This document shows positions 16,248-24,299 of a stretch of DNA of 64,000 nt, piece after piece. A program made the translations under genes and the position numbers. The notes beneath the pieces were generated by a model. It saw only the letters and a program-made list of their open reading frames with translations. It had not been told where the DNA came from and did not search any database. Positions within the stretch are counted from its first letter, which is position 1; the number at the start of each line of letters is the position of its first letter. Source of the DNA: Streptomyces sp. NBC_00234 (GTDB lineage: Bacteria > Actinomycetota > Actinomycetes > Streptomycetales > Streptomycetaceae); contig NZ_CP108101.1 in assembly GCF_036195325.1 (NCBI RefSeq), forward strand, positions 7,750,001 to 7,814,000, written 5' to 3'.

Positions 16248-19200
16248 TCAGCGGAACCGGTAGGCGTTGAGCACGGTCTGAGTGACCGTGCCCCCTTCCG
16301 CGTCGCGCGCCGTCACACGCAGTGCGGCGCCGCCGCGCTCCGGGCCGGACTCCGGGTTGACGAGTGTGCCTGCCCAGCTCCCGCCGGGGCCGCGGGAGAG
16401 GGGAGTGGCCACCCATGTCGTGCCCCCGTCGAAGCTGGCCTCCGAGGTCACTTCCGTCACCTGCGGGCCGCCGTCCGGGCTCTCCGCCCTGACGACGACC
16501 GGGAGTTCACTGCCGTACGGGGTCCCGTTACCCCCGTCGAGGCCGCCCGGCTCGATCCGCAGGCTGGTCAGCGGAAGTTCCCGGACCTGGCCGGTGTGCC
16601 CGGAACGGAAGGTCCACTCCGTGGTGACCCGGGCACTCGTCGGCAGGATCCAGCCGCTGCGTGACTGATCGAGGGTGAGGCGGTACGTGGCCCGGCCGGC
16701 GGACGCCTCAGCGGTGAGAGCGGCGCCCGTCGAGCCGACGGGGCCGGTCGCGAGCCGGTCGGTACCCCGGTCGAGAGTCAGGGTTCCGGTGCTCTCGGTG
16801 CCGCCCCTGTGTCCCGCCACCGGGTCGGCGAGCAGGTTGCCGAGACGGATGCGCATGGCGTCGCCCTCGCGGACCGCCTCACCGGCGGCGACCACCGGGC
16901 CCAGTGCGGAGGCGCCGAAGGTGTCCTCCTCACCGTCGGCCAGCGCGCGGGTTTCGGTCATGGCGAAGCCACCACCGGTCAGTCCGGTCCAGCCGATCTG
17001 ACGCACCCACGTCAGTCCGGGCACGGCGTTCTCGACGTAGTGCGTGGTGACCGCGGCGGGCGGGGTGACGGTCTGCCGCAGTCGCACACCGCCCTCTCCC
17101 GGATAGAGCGGCGCCATGCGGATCACGGCCTGGTTGTTGCCGGTGTAGGCCTGGGACCGGTAGACGGTGCGCACGGAGGTCAGAGCGGCGAGCGAGGCGT
17201 GGTGCGTCTGCTCGGCGGGCACCTCACCGGTCCGGACGTCGACGGTGTCGGCGCGCCAGTTCTTGGTGGGGCTGGTCTTGCTGGGGACGAAGACCGCGTG
17301 ATGGCGGTAGCTCAGCCCCGCGGCCTGCGCGGGTGGGACCATGGTCACGGTCGAAGGGGACACTCCGGTCGACCAGTTGACACTGATTCCACCGATGCCG
17401 CGCTCCAGGTCGAGAGCCTGGAAGTCGAGCTTGGCGGCGGGGTCGTCGTCGAGGACCGCGTCCAGCTTGCGTGTCTCGCGGGCGTCGACCGTGACGGTCT
17501 GCGCGCCCGCACGCACCGTCACCGGGACGTTCGCCATGACGGCGACCGCCTTGCCATCGGTCGTCTTCGTTCGTGCGTACACCGGCATGGTGTACTCGCC
17601 GGCCGGAAGATGAACCGTTGCCGTTCCCTCGGGGGCGACGACGTAATCCGCCTCACCTGTTCGCATGTTGACGATCTGCCACTCCTGGCCCGGCAGCGGC
17701 TGCCCGTCGAAGCCGATGAAGCGCACGGTGAGATCACCGGCCTCGGGCTCGATGTAGGCGCCGACCACCGTTCGCACGGTCCCGCCCCCTGCGGCCCGCG
17801 CCGTCAGCACCCCTGCGTACGAGCCGGGGTCGGCGCCGCCGATCCGCAGGTCGACGGAGGCGGTGCCGTGCGCGGGGACCCGCAGGGACCGGCGGTCGAG
17901 GTACAGGGCGTCGGCGTCCTCGGCCAGGGCGAGGGTGACGTCACGGTCGCCGTCATTGCGATAGGTGACCGTGCGGCTCGCCTTCTCCGTGCCGTACGGC
18001 ACCTCGGTGCTGGTGTTGCTGGGGGACGCCGTGACGGTGGCGTCCACGGCCGCGGCGACGTCGAGCTGTCCCGCACCGGTTTCGAAGGCGGTCGCCGCGT
18101 CGCCGGACGCCGAGCCCACGAGTGCGTCCTTGAGCTGCTGCCCGGTCCAGTCGGGGTGCTGCTGGGCGAGGATCGCGGCGGCGCCCGCGACGTGCGGGGT
18201 GGCCATCGACGTACCGGACATCGTGGCGTATCCGCCGCCCGGGGCGGCTGCGGTGATGTCGACGCCGGGCGCGGCGATCTCGGGCTTCACGCCGTAGTCG
18301 CCGGTGCGCGGGCCACGGCTGGAGAAGCTTGCGAGGGCGCCCGTCGAGTCGACCGCGCCGACGGTGAGCGCGGCGTCGGCGCTGCCGGGTGAGCTGATGG
18401 TGCGGGCCGCACCGCTGTTCCCTGCCGCGATGACGAAGAGGGTTCCGGTGGTGGCGGACAGCGTGTCGACGGCCGCTTCGAGAGGGTCGGTGCCCTGGGT
18501 GTCGGTGCCGCCGAGGCTCATGCTGACCACATCGGCGTGGACGTCCTTCGCGGCCCACTCCATTCCGGCGAGGACACTGGAATCGGAGCCCCGGCCTGCC
18601 GAGTCGAGGACCTTGCCGATGGCCAGGGAGGCGCCGGGCGCCGCCCCGGGGTAGGCGGACCCACGGCCGGCGACGGTGGCGGCGACATGGGTTCCGTGGC
18701 CGTTTCCGTCCCCTTCACCGGTGCCGGTGAAGTCCTTCGACACGGAGATGGCGCCCGCGAGGTCGGGGTGGTTCGCGTCTGCCCCCGAATCGAGCACGGC
18801 TACCGTGACGCCCTTGCCCGTAAGGCCCTTGGACCAGGCGTGCGGCGCGCCGATCTGCCGGGTGCTGGTCTCGTCGAGTGCCTTGCGGCGGCCGTCGAGC
18901 CACAGCCGGCTGTCGTCGTCCGCGAGGGTGTCCTTCCACACCTGGCCGAGATCCGGCTTGGCGACCGCGCCCGCGGTGAAACCCAAGGTGGGCAGTGAGC
19001 GGGCGGCAGCCGGGCTGCTCCGGGGTGCGCCGTCGGCGATCAGGGGGAGCGTGCGGCGTTCGTCGTCGCCGTACTTCATGCCCAGCAGCCCGGTCACGTC
19101 GAAGAGTCGAGGATCCACACGTCCTGCGGCGAGGAGGGGCTGAGCGTCGGCGGGGACGACGGAGACGTGACCGTCCTTTCCACGCAGGGTCGCGTACGGC

Positions 19201-19523
19201 ACGCCCTCCCGGCCCTCGGCGGGCTCGATCGAGGTCAGCTCCTTGCCGCAGGGGCCCGCCGCGGGCAGGACCGTCACCGTGTCCCCGGTGACGAGGGTGA
19301 CCGAACGACCCTCCGACATGGTCCGGGTTCCCCCGCAGGGCGTGTCGTCCACGGTGATCGCGCCGTCGTTCAGGAAGGCGCGCGCTCCGTCGGCAGAGGG
19401 GGTGCCCGCGTCGGCAAGGGGCGCCAGGGCGAGAGCGGGCGACGGGCCGATGACGACGGCCGCCGCAGTGAGTGCGGCGGCCCACACGGCGGATGTACGC
19501 CGGGGCGATCGAGGCGGGTGCAT
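16248..19523 (-). CDS. Secreted subtilisin-like serine peptidase (S8)
   Basis: This 1,091-residue preproprotein has a signal peptide (WAAALTAAAVVIGPSPALA), a propeptide-like region to about 220 and the S8 catalytic domain at about 230-460. The triad is Asp245 (VAVLDSGADANHPDL), His276 (GHGTHVAATVAG) and Ser439 (SGTSMATPHVAG). About 630 further residues form beta-rich domains that probably contact substrate or the cell surface. The ATG at 19523 follows GGAGGAG at seven bases; an upstream in-frame start lacks this. It is a large extracellular protease typical of Streptomyces and is paralogous to the one at 31779-35123. No dedicated regulator is adjacent. Confidence 0.92.
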   Translation of the reverse strand: MHPPRSPRRTSAVWAAALTAAAVVIGPSPALALAPLADAGTPSADGARAFLNDGAITVDDTPCGGTRTMSEGRSVTLVTGDTVTVLPAAGPCGKELTSIEPAEGREGVPYATLRGKDGHVSVVPADAQPLLAAGRVDPRLFDVTGLLGMKYGDDERRTLPLIADGAPRSSPAAARSLPTLGFTAGAVAKPDLGQVWKDTLADDDSRLWLDGRRKALDETSTRQIGAPHAWSKGLTGKGVTVAVLDSGADANHPDLAGAISVSKDFTGTGEGDGNGHGTHVAATVAGRGSAYPGAAPGASLAIGKVLDSAGRGSDSSVLAGMEWAAKDVHADVVSMSLGGTDTQGTDPLEAAVDTLSATTGTLFVIAAGNSGAARTISSPGSADAALTVGAVDSTGALASFSSRGPRTGDYGVKPEIAAPGVDITAAAPGGGYATMSGTSMATPHVAGAAAILAQQHPDWTGQQLKDALVGSASGDAATAFETGAGQLDVAAAVDATVTASPSNTSTEVPYGTEKASRTVTYRNDGDRDVTLALAEDADALYLDRRSLRVPAHGTASVDLRIGGADPGSYAGVLTARAAGGGTVRTVVGAYIEPEAGDLTVRFIGFDGQPLPGQEWQIVNMRTGEADYVVAPEGTATVHLPAGEYTMPVYARTKTTDGKAVAVMANVPVTVRAGAQTVTVDARETRKLDAVLDDDPAAKLDFQALDLERGIGGISVNWSTGVSPSTVTMVPPAQAAGLSYRHHAVFVPSKTSPTKNWRADTVDVRTGEVPAEQTHHASLAALTSVRTVYRSQAYTGNNQAVIRMAPLYPGEGGVRLRQTVTPPAAVTTHYVENAVPGLTWVRQIGWTGLTGGGFAMTETRALADGEEDTFGASALGPVVAAGEAVREGDAMRIRLGNLLADPVAGHRGGTESTGTLTLDRGTDRLATGPVGSTGAALTAEASAGRATYRLTLDQSRSGWILPTSARVTTEWTFRSGHTGQVRELPLTSLRIEPGGLDGGNGTPYGSELPVVVRAESPDGGPQVTEVTSEASFDGGTTWVATPLSRGPGGSWAGTLVNPESGPERGGAALRVTARDAEGGTVTQTVLNAYRFR

Positions 19524-20021
19524 GGGCGTGCTCCTCCAGAGGCGGTACGGGAAGCCCATCGGCCACGTCCGCAACAGCAGCGGGTGGGCGACGCGGCACG
19601 CCGCAACCTAGGTGGAGGCCGTTACAGCGCAGTTACCACTGGACCGTGCCCCGGGGCCGCGCGGGGGCCTCCAAGCCTTCCTGAGTCGTGGCGACGCGCA
19701 ACTCGCCCCGGCTGCTGGCGACTTTGTGACATGGCGCCCATCCGCCCGGACGGGACCTCGCCGAGGGGGTGTCCGATCCCCGAGACTTTCTCCGGCCGGG
19801 TACTTCACGGGGAGGGCATACCAGGCCACGCGATCTGCGCGCCGAAGCCGACGGGCACGGCTTGTGGTTCTCGTGTGTCACTCAGCCCAGGTGTGCTCGT
19901 GAAGCAGGCCCGAGAACGCGACGGCCCCGGCTCCCTGTGGGGGGCGGCCGGGGTCGTCGCTTGGGCATGCCCGTGCCGTGCTGTTCAGGTGAACAGGAGG
20001 ATGGGCTCGCTGAGATGAGAT
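19524..20021. other. Non-coding interval upstream of the subtilase
   Basis: This stretch of about 500 bases holds the promoter region of the leftward subtilase and the terminator of the leftward DUF6461 gene. Open frames here are short, Arg/Pro-rich and lack ribosome-binding sites. Confidence 0.55.
19918..19960 (-). terminator. Terminator hairpin after the DUF6461 gene
   Basis: GCGACGGCCCCGG at 19918-19930 pairs with CCGGGGTCGTCGC at 19948-19960, a 13-base stem with one G-T pair. It lies about 60 bases past the stop of the leftward gene at 20022. Confidence 0.6.
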
Positions 20022-20813
20022 TCAGGGATGGGGCGACGACGGCCCGAGGACGACGATCGGCGCCTCGGCCTCCTCGCGGGCGCGTACCGAGGCGGCCTCG
20101 GCCTCCTCACGGGTGACTTCCTTGTAGAACCGTTCCCCGTTCGCGTCGGTGATGTCGATGACGACCTTGCTCCACTCCTCGGCGGGCTCCTCCGGCACAT
20201 GCCCCAAGTAGTACTCGGCGTCCTTGAGGAGATCCTCCGTGAGCCGTACGCCGGTCAGCCGCTCGGTCAGGGCGAGGACCGCCGCCTTGGTCTCGGTTCT
20301 GCACTCGTTCCCGGTGAGGTCGAAACCGATCTCACGCATCACGGGGACCAGGTCGTCGGGGGTGCTGCCATATCTGTCGGTGGACCGTTCGAAGGTGGTC
20401 CGAAGCCCACCGGCCTCGTACCAGTGGAACAGGTCGATGGGTGCGCCCCCGTTGGAGGAGTGCGTCACGGCCCGTCCGTCCACCGACAGGGCCTCCAGGA
20501 AGCGCGGTTGCATCCCCACACCACCGTCGAACTGCAGGACGAGCGTCCACTCGCCGCCCGAACCCGGCACCGTGAAGGCGCCCGCGATGAAGGAGTCGTC
20601 CCAGTAGTCCGTCGCGTCGCGCAGGTCCGCGTGCCGCTCGATCAGCGCGTCCACTCCCGCGCACCTGCCCCGGGGCTCCGCGCCCATCGCACGCAGTGCG
20701 TCGTCGGGGGTGACGCCCCGGACCAGCGTCAGGCCGTATCCGCCCCTGATCGCGTCGCGGAACAGCGGGGAGAAACGAATCCAGGCGTAGTCATCTGCGG
20801 TCACCGAAGGCAT
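20022..20813 (-). CDS. DUF6461 family protein
   Basis: This is a 263-residue soluble protein. The N-terminal pattern TADDYAWIRFSPLFRDAIRG followed by GLTLVRGVTPDDALRAMGAE, and the later VMREIGFDL and LTERLTGVRLTEDLL segments, are hallmarks of DUF6461, a family of unknown function common in Streptomyces and often near contact-dependent or immunity-type genes. The ATG at 20813 places the start right at the domain. An ATG at 20843, next to GGGTCGGGGGG, is a possible longer start. The Glu/Ala-rich tail is probably helical. No toxin gene is adjacent, so no role can be inferred. Confidence 0.72.
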   Translation of the reverse strand: MPSVTADDYAWIRFSPLFRDAIRGGYGLTLVRGVTPDDALRAMGAEPRGRCAGVDALIERHADLRDATDYWDDSFIAGAFTVPGSGGEWTLVLQFDGGVGMQPRFLEALSVDGRAVTHSSNGGAPIDLFHWYEAGGLRTTFERSTDRYGSTPDDLVPVMREIGFDLTGNECRTETKAAVLALTERLTGVRLTEDLLKDAEYYLGHVPEEPAEEWSKVVIDITDANGERFYKEVTREEAEAASVRAREEAEAPIVVLGPSSPHP

Positions 20814-20910
20814 GCACCGCAGTCTGCCCGCCACCACTGACATCCCCCCGACCCGCACGGCCCGCTTGCAGATCACCCGCGTCGGCGTGCAGCCGGCACC
20901 CGAACACTCC

Positions 20911-21378
20911 CTAGGAACGCCGCCCTGCCAGCGCAACGCCCGTACCGACCCCCGCGATCACCAGGCCGATCCCGCCGAAGATCAGCGGCAGCAGCCACAG
21001 CGAGGCGAACCCCTTGATCCGCGCGTCCTCGGGGGAGTTGGCGCGGTACAGCACCTCGACCCGCTCGCCCTCCTCGTACGACGGTGGGTTGGAACCCGTA
21101 GAGCTCCGGAACGTCCTCGGGGTGCCGTCCGCCGACGTGAACTCGACCACCGGGTACGCCGCAGGCTTGTCGTTGCCCCGCTTCTTGCGGGAAACGCCGT
21201 TGTCGTCGTTCCGCCACTCCAGCGACACCACGGTGCCCGGGGCGCGCTCCGCGTTCGCCAGGAAGGAGACCGACACCCCCGCCAGGATCAACCCGACGAC
21301 CAAGAACAACGACCCGAACGCGATCGCCCCGATCGAGAACCACTGCCGGGCCCCCCGCCCACGCACCTGAACCTGCAC
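20911..21378 (-). CDS. DUF3592 membrane protein
   Basis: This 155-residue protein has two membrane helices (about 13-40 and 125-150) flanking an extracytoplasmic beta-rich domain, the standard DUF3592 layout. The conserved features include PVVEFTSADGTPRTF and YEEGERVEVLYRANSPEDARI. The GTG start at 21378 is preceded by GAGAGGGA. The function of DUF3592 is unknown. It runs in the same direction as the DUF6461 gene and may be cotranscribed with it. Confidence 0.82.
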   Translation of the reverse strand: MQVQVRGRGARQWFSIGAIAFGSLFLVVGLILAGVSVSFLANAERAPGTVVSLEWRNDDNGVSRKKRGNDKPAAYPVVEFTSADGTPRTFRSSTGSNPPSYEEGERVEVLYRANSPEDARIKGFASLWLLPLIFGGIGLVIAGVGTGVALAGRRS

Positions 21379-21453
21379 AGCGTCCCTCTCACTTGTCCGG
21401 AGTGAGGGACGCTATCCCAGACGCGCCGACGCCGTGCGTCCGCCCCGGGGGGA

Positions 21454-22113
21454 TCAGATCACCAGCGGTGCCTCCGACCAGCGACGGACCCGGTACGGGG
21501 CCCACCACAGGTGGTCGCCGAGACGCAGGACGAGGGTCTCGCCCATGAGGTCGTCCAAAATCGGTCGCGGGATCGCGTCGGCGCGGGCGCCGTCGGTGAG
21601 GGCCCCGATGGCGTCGTGGTACTCCGGTTCGTCGATGGTGAAGCGGCGCAGCTCGCCGTAGCGCCGGTCGCGTACCTGGATGAACCCCGGGCCGTGCCGG
21701 AAGACGCATTTGCAGATGTAGTAGGCGTTGCGCCACGCGAGCGCCGCCGCGGCCGGGTCGGCGGTGCCGAGGACGGCGGTCGGCGGGTGGAGATGGCTGT
21801 AGTGGCGCCAGGCGTCCGGGTCGGGGCCGGTGTGGAGCTGCCAGTCGACCGAGATGGCCAGGCTGGACAGGTCGCCGACGAAGCTGAGCGCCCGGACCGA
21901 CCAGGCCGCGTCGGCGGGGTCCGTCACGTCGACCGGGCGGGGGAGCGTGACGTGCCGGGCCCCGGCGGCGAAGAGCCGCCGGGCGGCCTCGCCGCCGGTG
22001 ATGTCGATCTCGTAGCGACCCAGGGACATGCTGGGCAGCGTGCCCACCTCGGGGTCGTAGTCCCGTGAGGCGGTCACGGTGAAAGGGGCGGTGCCGGTGA
22101 GTGCTGGAGTCAT
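21454..22113 (-). CDS. DUF5825 family protein of the RiPP cluster
   Basis: This 219-residue protein begins MTPALTGTAPFTVTASRDYD. It contains a central region with alternating strands (GRYEIDITGGEAARRLFAAG, LSSLAISVDWQLHTG) and a cluster AYYICKCVFRHGPGFIQVRD. As I recall, DUF5825 proteins sit next to cobalamin-type radical SAM enzymes of the RiPP maturation family, as here. They may recruit the precursor or act in a second modification; this is not established. The ATG at 22113 has GGAGAG upstream. The gene starts 35 bases after the radical SAM stop, so they are cotranscribed, and it is the last gene of the minus-strand cluster. Confidence 0.72.
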   Translation of the reverse strand: MTPALTGTAPFTVTASRDYDPEVGTLPSMSLGRYEIDITGGEAARRLFAAGARHVTLPRPVDVTDPADAAWSVRALSFVGDLSSLAISVDWQLHTGPDPDAWRHYSHLHPPTAVLGTADPAAAALAWRNAYYICKCVFRHGPGFIQVRDRRYGELRRFTIDEPEYHDAIGALTDGARADAIPRPILDDLMGETLVLRLGDHLWWAPYRVRRWSEAPLVI

Positions 22114-22148
22114 CGTCGTCTCTCCGTCGAGCGGTCGTCGCGGGGTGG

Positions 22149-24050
22149 TCAGGCGGTCGTCGCGGCGAGTTCGGTGTCGCGGGCGGAGGTGTGCCGCATG
22201 AAGTCGATCCGCAGGAACTCCTCGTTGAGCGCCGGCGGCGCGATCTGGACGAACTGCCCGCTGTCCTCGAAGACCAGGCCGAGCGCCCGCCACCGCGTCA
22301 GTACCTGCCGCAGTGCGTCCTCGCCCACGTGGTGGTCCTCGTCCAGCTTGCGGGCGGCCGCCTTCACCGTGTGCGGCTGGTCGAGCAGTCGGAACAGGGC
22401 CAGCTCGAACGGGTCGGTCAGTTCCAGGTGCGTCCAGTCGAAGGCCCGGCGCTTGCTGACCAGGACGATCCGGTCTTCCAGGTCGCAGTGGGTGAGACGG
22501 CTGCCGGAGTAGTTCCGCTTCCAGTGCACAATGGCCTCGTTGAGGCGGTCGACGACGTCCTCGCCGATCCCGCGCGGCGGCACGTCGAAGACATAGGCGA
22601 GGTCGAACATCTCGGCGTCCGGGAGGTCGTACGTGAGCCGGTACGGTTCGGCGGCGCGCAGTTCGGAGAAGCCGAGCCCGGGGTTGTTGAAGTAGGGGCT
22701 GAACCGCTCGATCGCGATCCGGGAGGACGGGCCCACGGGCGGGTTGAGGTGCTCCAGCGCGGCCAGTTGGGCCACCACGTCGTCGTAGTCCTCGACGTCC
22801 TCGCCGGGAAAGCCGTGCAGGTAGTTCCAGGCCACCGAGAGGCCGACGGTGGCGGCGTCCCGGAGCATCCGGACGTTCTGGCCGCCGGTCACACCCTTGT
22901 CCATCAGCGTCAGCACCCGGCTGTTGAGGCTCTCGATGCCCGGCTGGACGAAGATCAGGCCCGCGTCGGCGAGGGTCTGGAGCTGCCCCTGGCGCATGTT
23001 GGACTTGATCTCGATGTGCATCCGCAGGTCGAACCCGCTGTCGATGATGCGCGGCAGCACCGTGTTCACGTAGCCCATGTCGAGGATGTTGTCGACGACG
23101 TACATGTCCAGGACCCGGTGTTTGCGGGCCAGTTCGATGATCTCGTCGTAGAACACGTCCGGGCTCTTGCTGCGGAACTGCATGAACGAACCGTTCAGCC
23201 CGCAGAAGGTGCAGTGGTGCTTCTCGCCCCACCAGCAGCCCCGCGCGCCCTCGACCACCAGCTTGGGCTCGACCCAGTGGCGCGCGTGGGAGGAGGCGAG
23301 CCGCTCGAAGTACCCGGAGTAGTCCGGCGGCAGGATCGAGGCGGGCGGCAGAGGTTTGGTGCTCATGGCATTGACCACGGAGGCGCCGTCCGCGTCGCGC
23401 CAGCACAGCCCGGGTACGTCGGACAGCGGCTCGTCGGCGTCCAGCGCCCTGAGCAGCGCGGGGAACGACACCTCGCCCTCCCCGCGCAGGACGTAGTCGA
23501 CGAAGGGGAAGTTGCGGTGGACGGTCTCGCCCTGCTTGCCGTCGCAGTTGGCGCCGCCCATGGCCGTCGCGATGTGCGGGGCGAGGCGCTTGACGTACTT
23601 GGCAGCCGCCAGGGCGGCGGTGTTCTGCTGGAACGTCGAGGTGAAACCGACCACGTCCGGAGCGAGTTCGACGATGCGCTCGGCGATGTGCTGGACGAAA
23701 TCGGGTGCGGTCACGTGCAGCGCCTTCGTCATCTCCATTCGAGCCCCGCGCACCCGGCTGCTCATTGCCTCGGTGAACTCGGGAACCCGCCACTGGGGGT
23801 CGTCGTAAAGAGCGGAGGAGAACACCCAGTCACCGCAGCCCAGGAAATAGGAACCGAGCGCGTAGTAGGAGTAGTCCTCCAGGTCGAATTCGGTGTTCTT
23901 GGTGGTCCAGTCCACGTATTCGATATTGGCGTGGAGAACGTCTGCCGTTGCGCCCGGGACACGCTCGTCGACACTGCGCTTGAGAATTCCGAGAGCCAGC
24001 GACGGGAGATCGATCGGGGCCCAGGGCATGTTCACCAGGAGTACGCGCAT
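22149..24050 (-). CDS. RiPP maturation radical SAM C-methyltransferase (cobalamin-binding type)
   Basis: This 633-residue enzyme has an N-terminal B12-binding-like domain (about 1-210: MRVLLVNMPWAPIDLPSLAL, FTSTFQQNTAALAAAKYV, MGGANCDG). The radical SAM core has the family-specific cluster GARGCWWGEKHHCTFCGLNG, in which Cys272, Cys280 and Cys283 would bind the [4Fe-4S] cluster (CX7CX2C). C-terminal domains follow. This matches the family annotated as ribosomal peptide maturation radical SAM protein 1 (TIGR03975), whose members methylate unactivated carbons of peptide cores. The ATG at 24050 follows AGAGG. It lies downstream of the precursor gene, separated by a strong stem-loop, and upstream of the DUF5825 gene. 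Confidence 0.88.
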   Translation of the reverse strand: MRVLLVNMPWAPIDLPSLALGILKRSVDERVPGATADVLHANIEYVDWTTKNTEFDLEDYSYYALGSYFLGCGDWVFSSALYDDPQWRVPEFTEAMSSRVRGARMEMTKALHVTAPDFVQHIAERIVELAPDVVGFTSTFQQNTAALAAAKYVKRLAPHIATAMGGANCDGKQGETVHRNFPFVDYVLRGEGEVSFPALLRALDADEPLSDVPGLCWRDADGASVVNAMSTKPLPPASILPPDYSGYFERLASSHARHWVEPKLVVEGARGCWWGEKHHCTFCGLNGSFMQFRSKSPDVFYDEIIELARKHRVLDMYVVDNILDMGYVNTVLPRIIDSGFDLRMHIEIKSNMRQGQLQTLADAGLIFVQPGIESLNSRVLTLMDKGVTGGQNVRMLRDAATVGLSVAWNYLHGFPGEDVEDYDDVVAQLAALEHLNPPVGPSSRIAIERFSPYFNNPGLGFSELRAAEPYRLTYDLPDAEMFDLAYVFDVPPRGIGEDVVDRLNEAIVHWKRNYSGSRLTHCDLEDRIVLVSKRRAFDWTHLELTDPFELALFRLLDQPHTVKAAARKLDEDHHVGEDALRQVLTRWRALGLVFEDSGQFVQIAPPALNEEFLRIDFMRHTSARDTELAATTA

Positions 24051-24132
24051 GGCTGGCCTCTTCTCATTGTGATCAGTGGGCGGAGTCAGTGATCTGTCGG
24101 GCATCCGGCCGGGAATCCGGTCCGGTCTGGTC

Positions 24133-24169
24133 GGGGGCCGGTCGCGCACGGAGTGCGAGGCCGGCCCCC
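24133..24169 (-). terminator. Stem-loop between precursor gene and radical SAM gene (attenuator candidate)
   Basis: GGGGGCCGG at 24133-24141 and CCGGCCCCC at 24161-24169 form a perfect 9-bp stem, with a second possible pairing (CGCAC/GTGCG) inside the loop. On the minus strand it begins six bases after the precursor stop. Partial termination or 3'-end protection here would give more precursor mRNA than enzyme mRNA, a common arrangement in RiPP operons. Confidence 0.65.
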
Positions 24170-24174
24170 TGGTG

Positions 24175-24294
24175 CTACTTGTCCTCGTTCTCCATCTCCT
24201 CCGCGGAGCGGAGGTAGACGACGACTCCGACGCCCGGCTTGCGGCTCTCCTCGTCGCCCTCGAGCGGGTCGCCGTGGATGATGTCCTTCTGCAT
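24175..24294 (-). CDS. Probable RiPP precursor peptide, 39 residues
   Basis: A short gene lies between the S9 peptidase and the radical SAM methyltransferase. The ATG at 24294 follows GAGAGGGGGTG at suitable spacing, and the TAG is at 24177-24175. The peptide begins MQKDIIHGDPLEGDEES, an acidic leader-like part. It then has KPGVGVVVYLRS, a valine-rich uncharged stretch, and ends in an acidic tail (EEMENEDK). A GTG three codons upstream would overlap the peptidase stop as GTGA and give a 42-residue form, so translation is probably coupled. The valines and leucine are the natural candidates for C-methylation by the neighbouring enzyme. It has no Cys, Ser/Thr pairs or Trp that would suggest a lanthipeptide or lasso peptide. 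No mature product is recognised. Confidence 0.7.
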   Translation of the reverse strand: MQKDIIHGDPLEGDEESRKPGVGVVVYLRSAEEMENEDK

Positions 24295-24299
24295 GATGT

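Noticed and set aside
16248..19523. The upstream subtilase as part of the ABC operon system
   Set aside because: It is on the opposite strand and separated by a strong terminator; proximity is probably coincidental.
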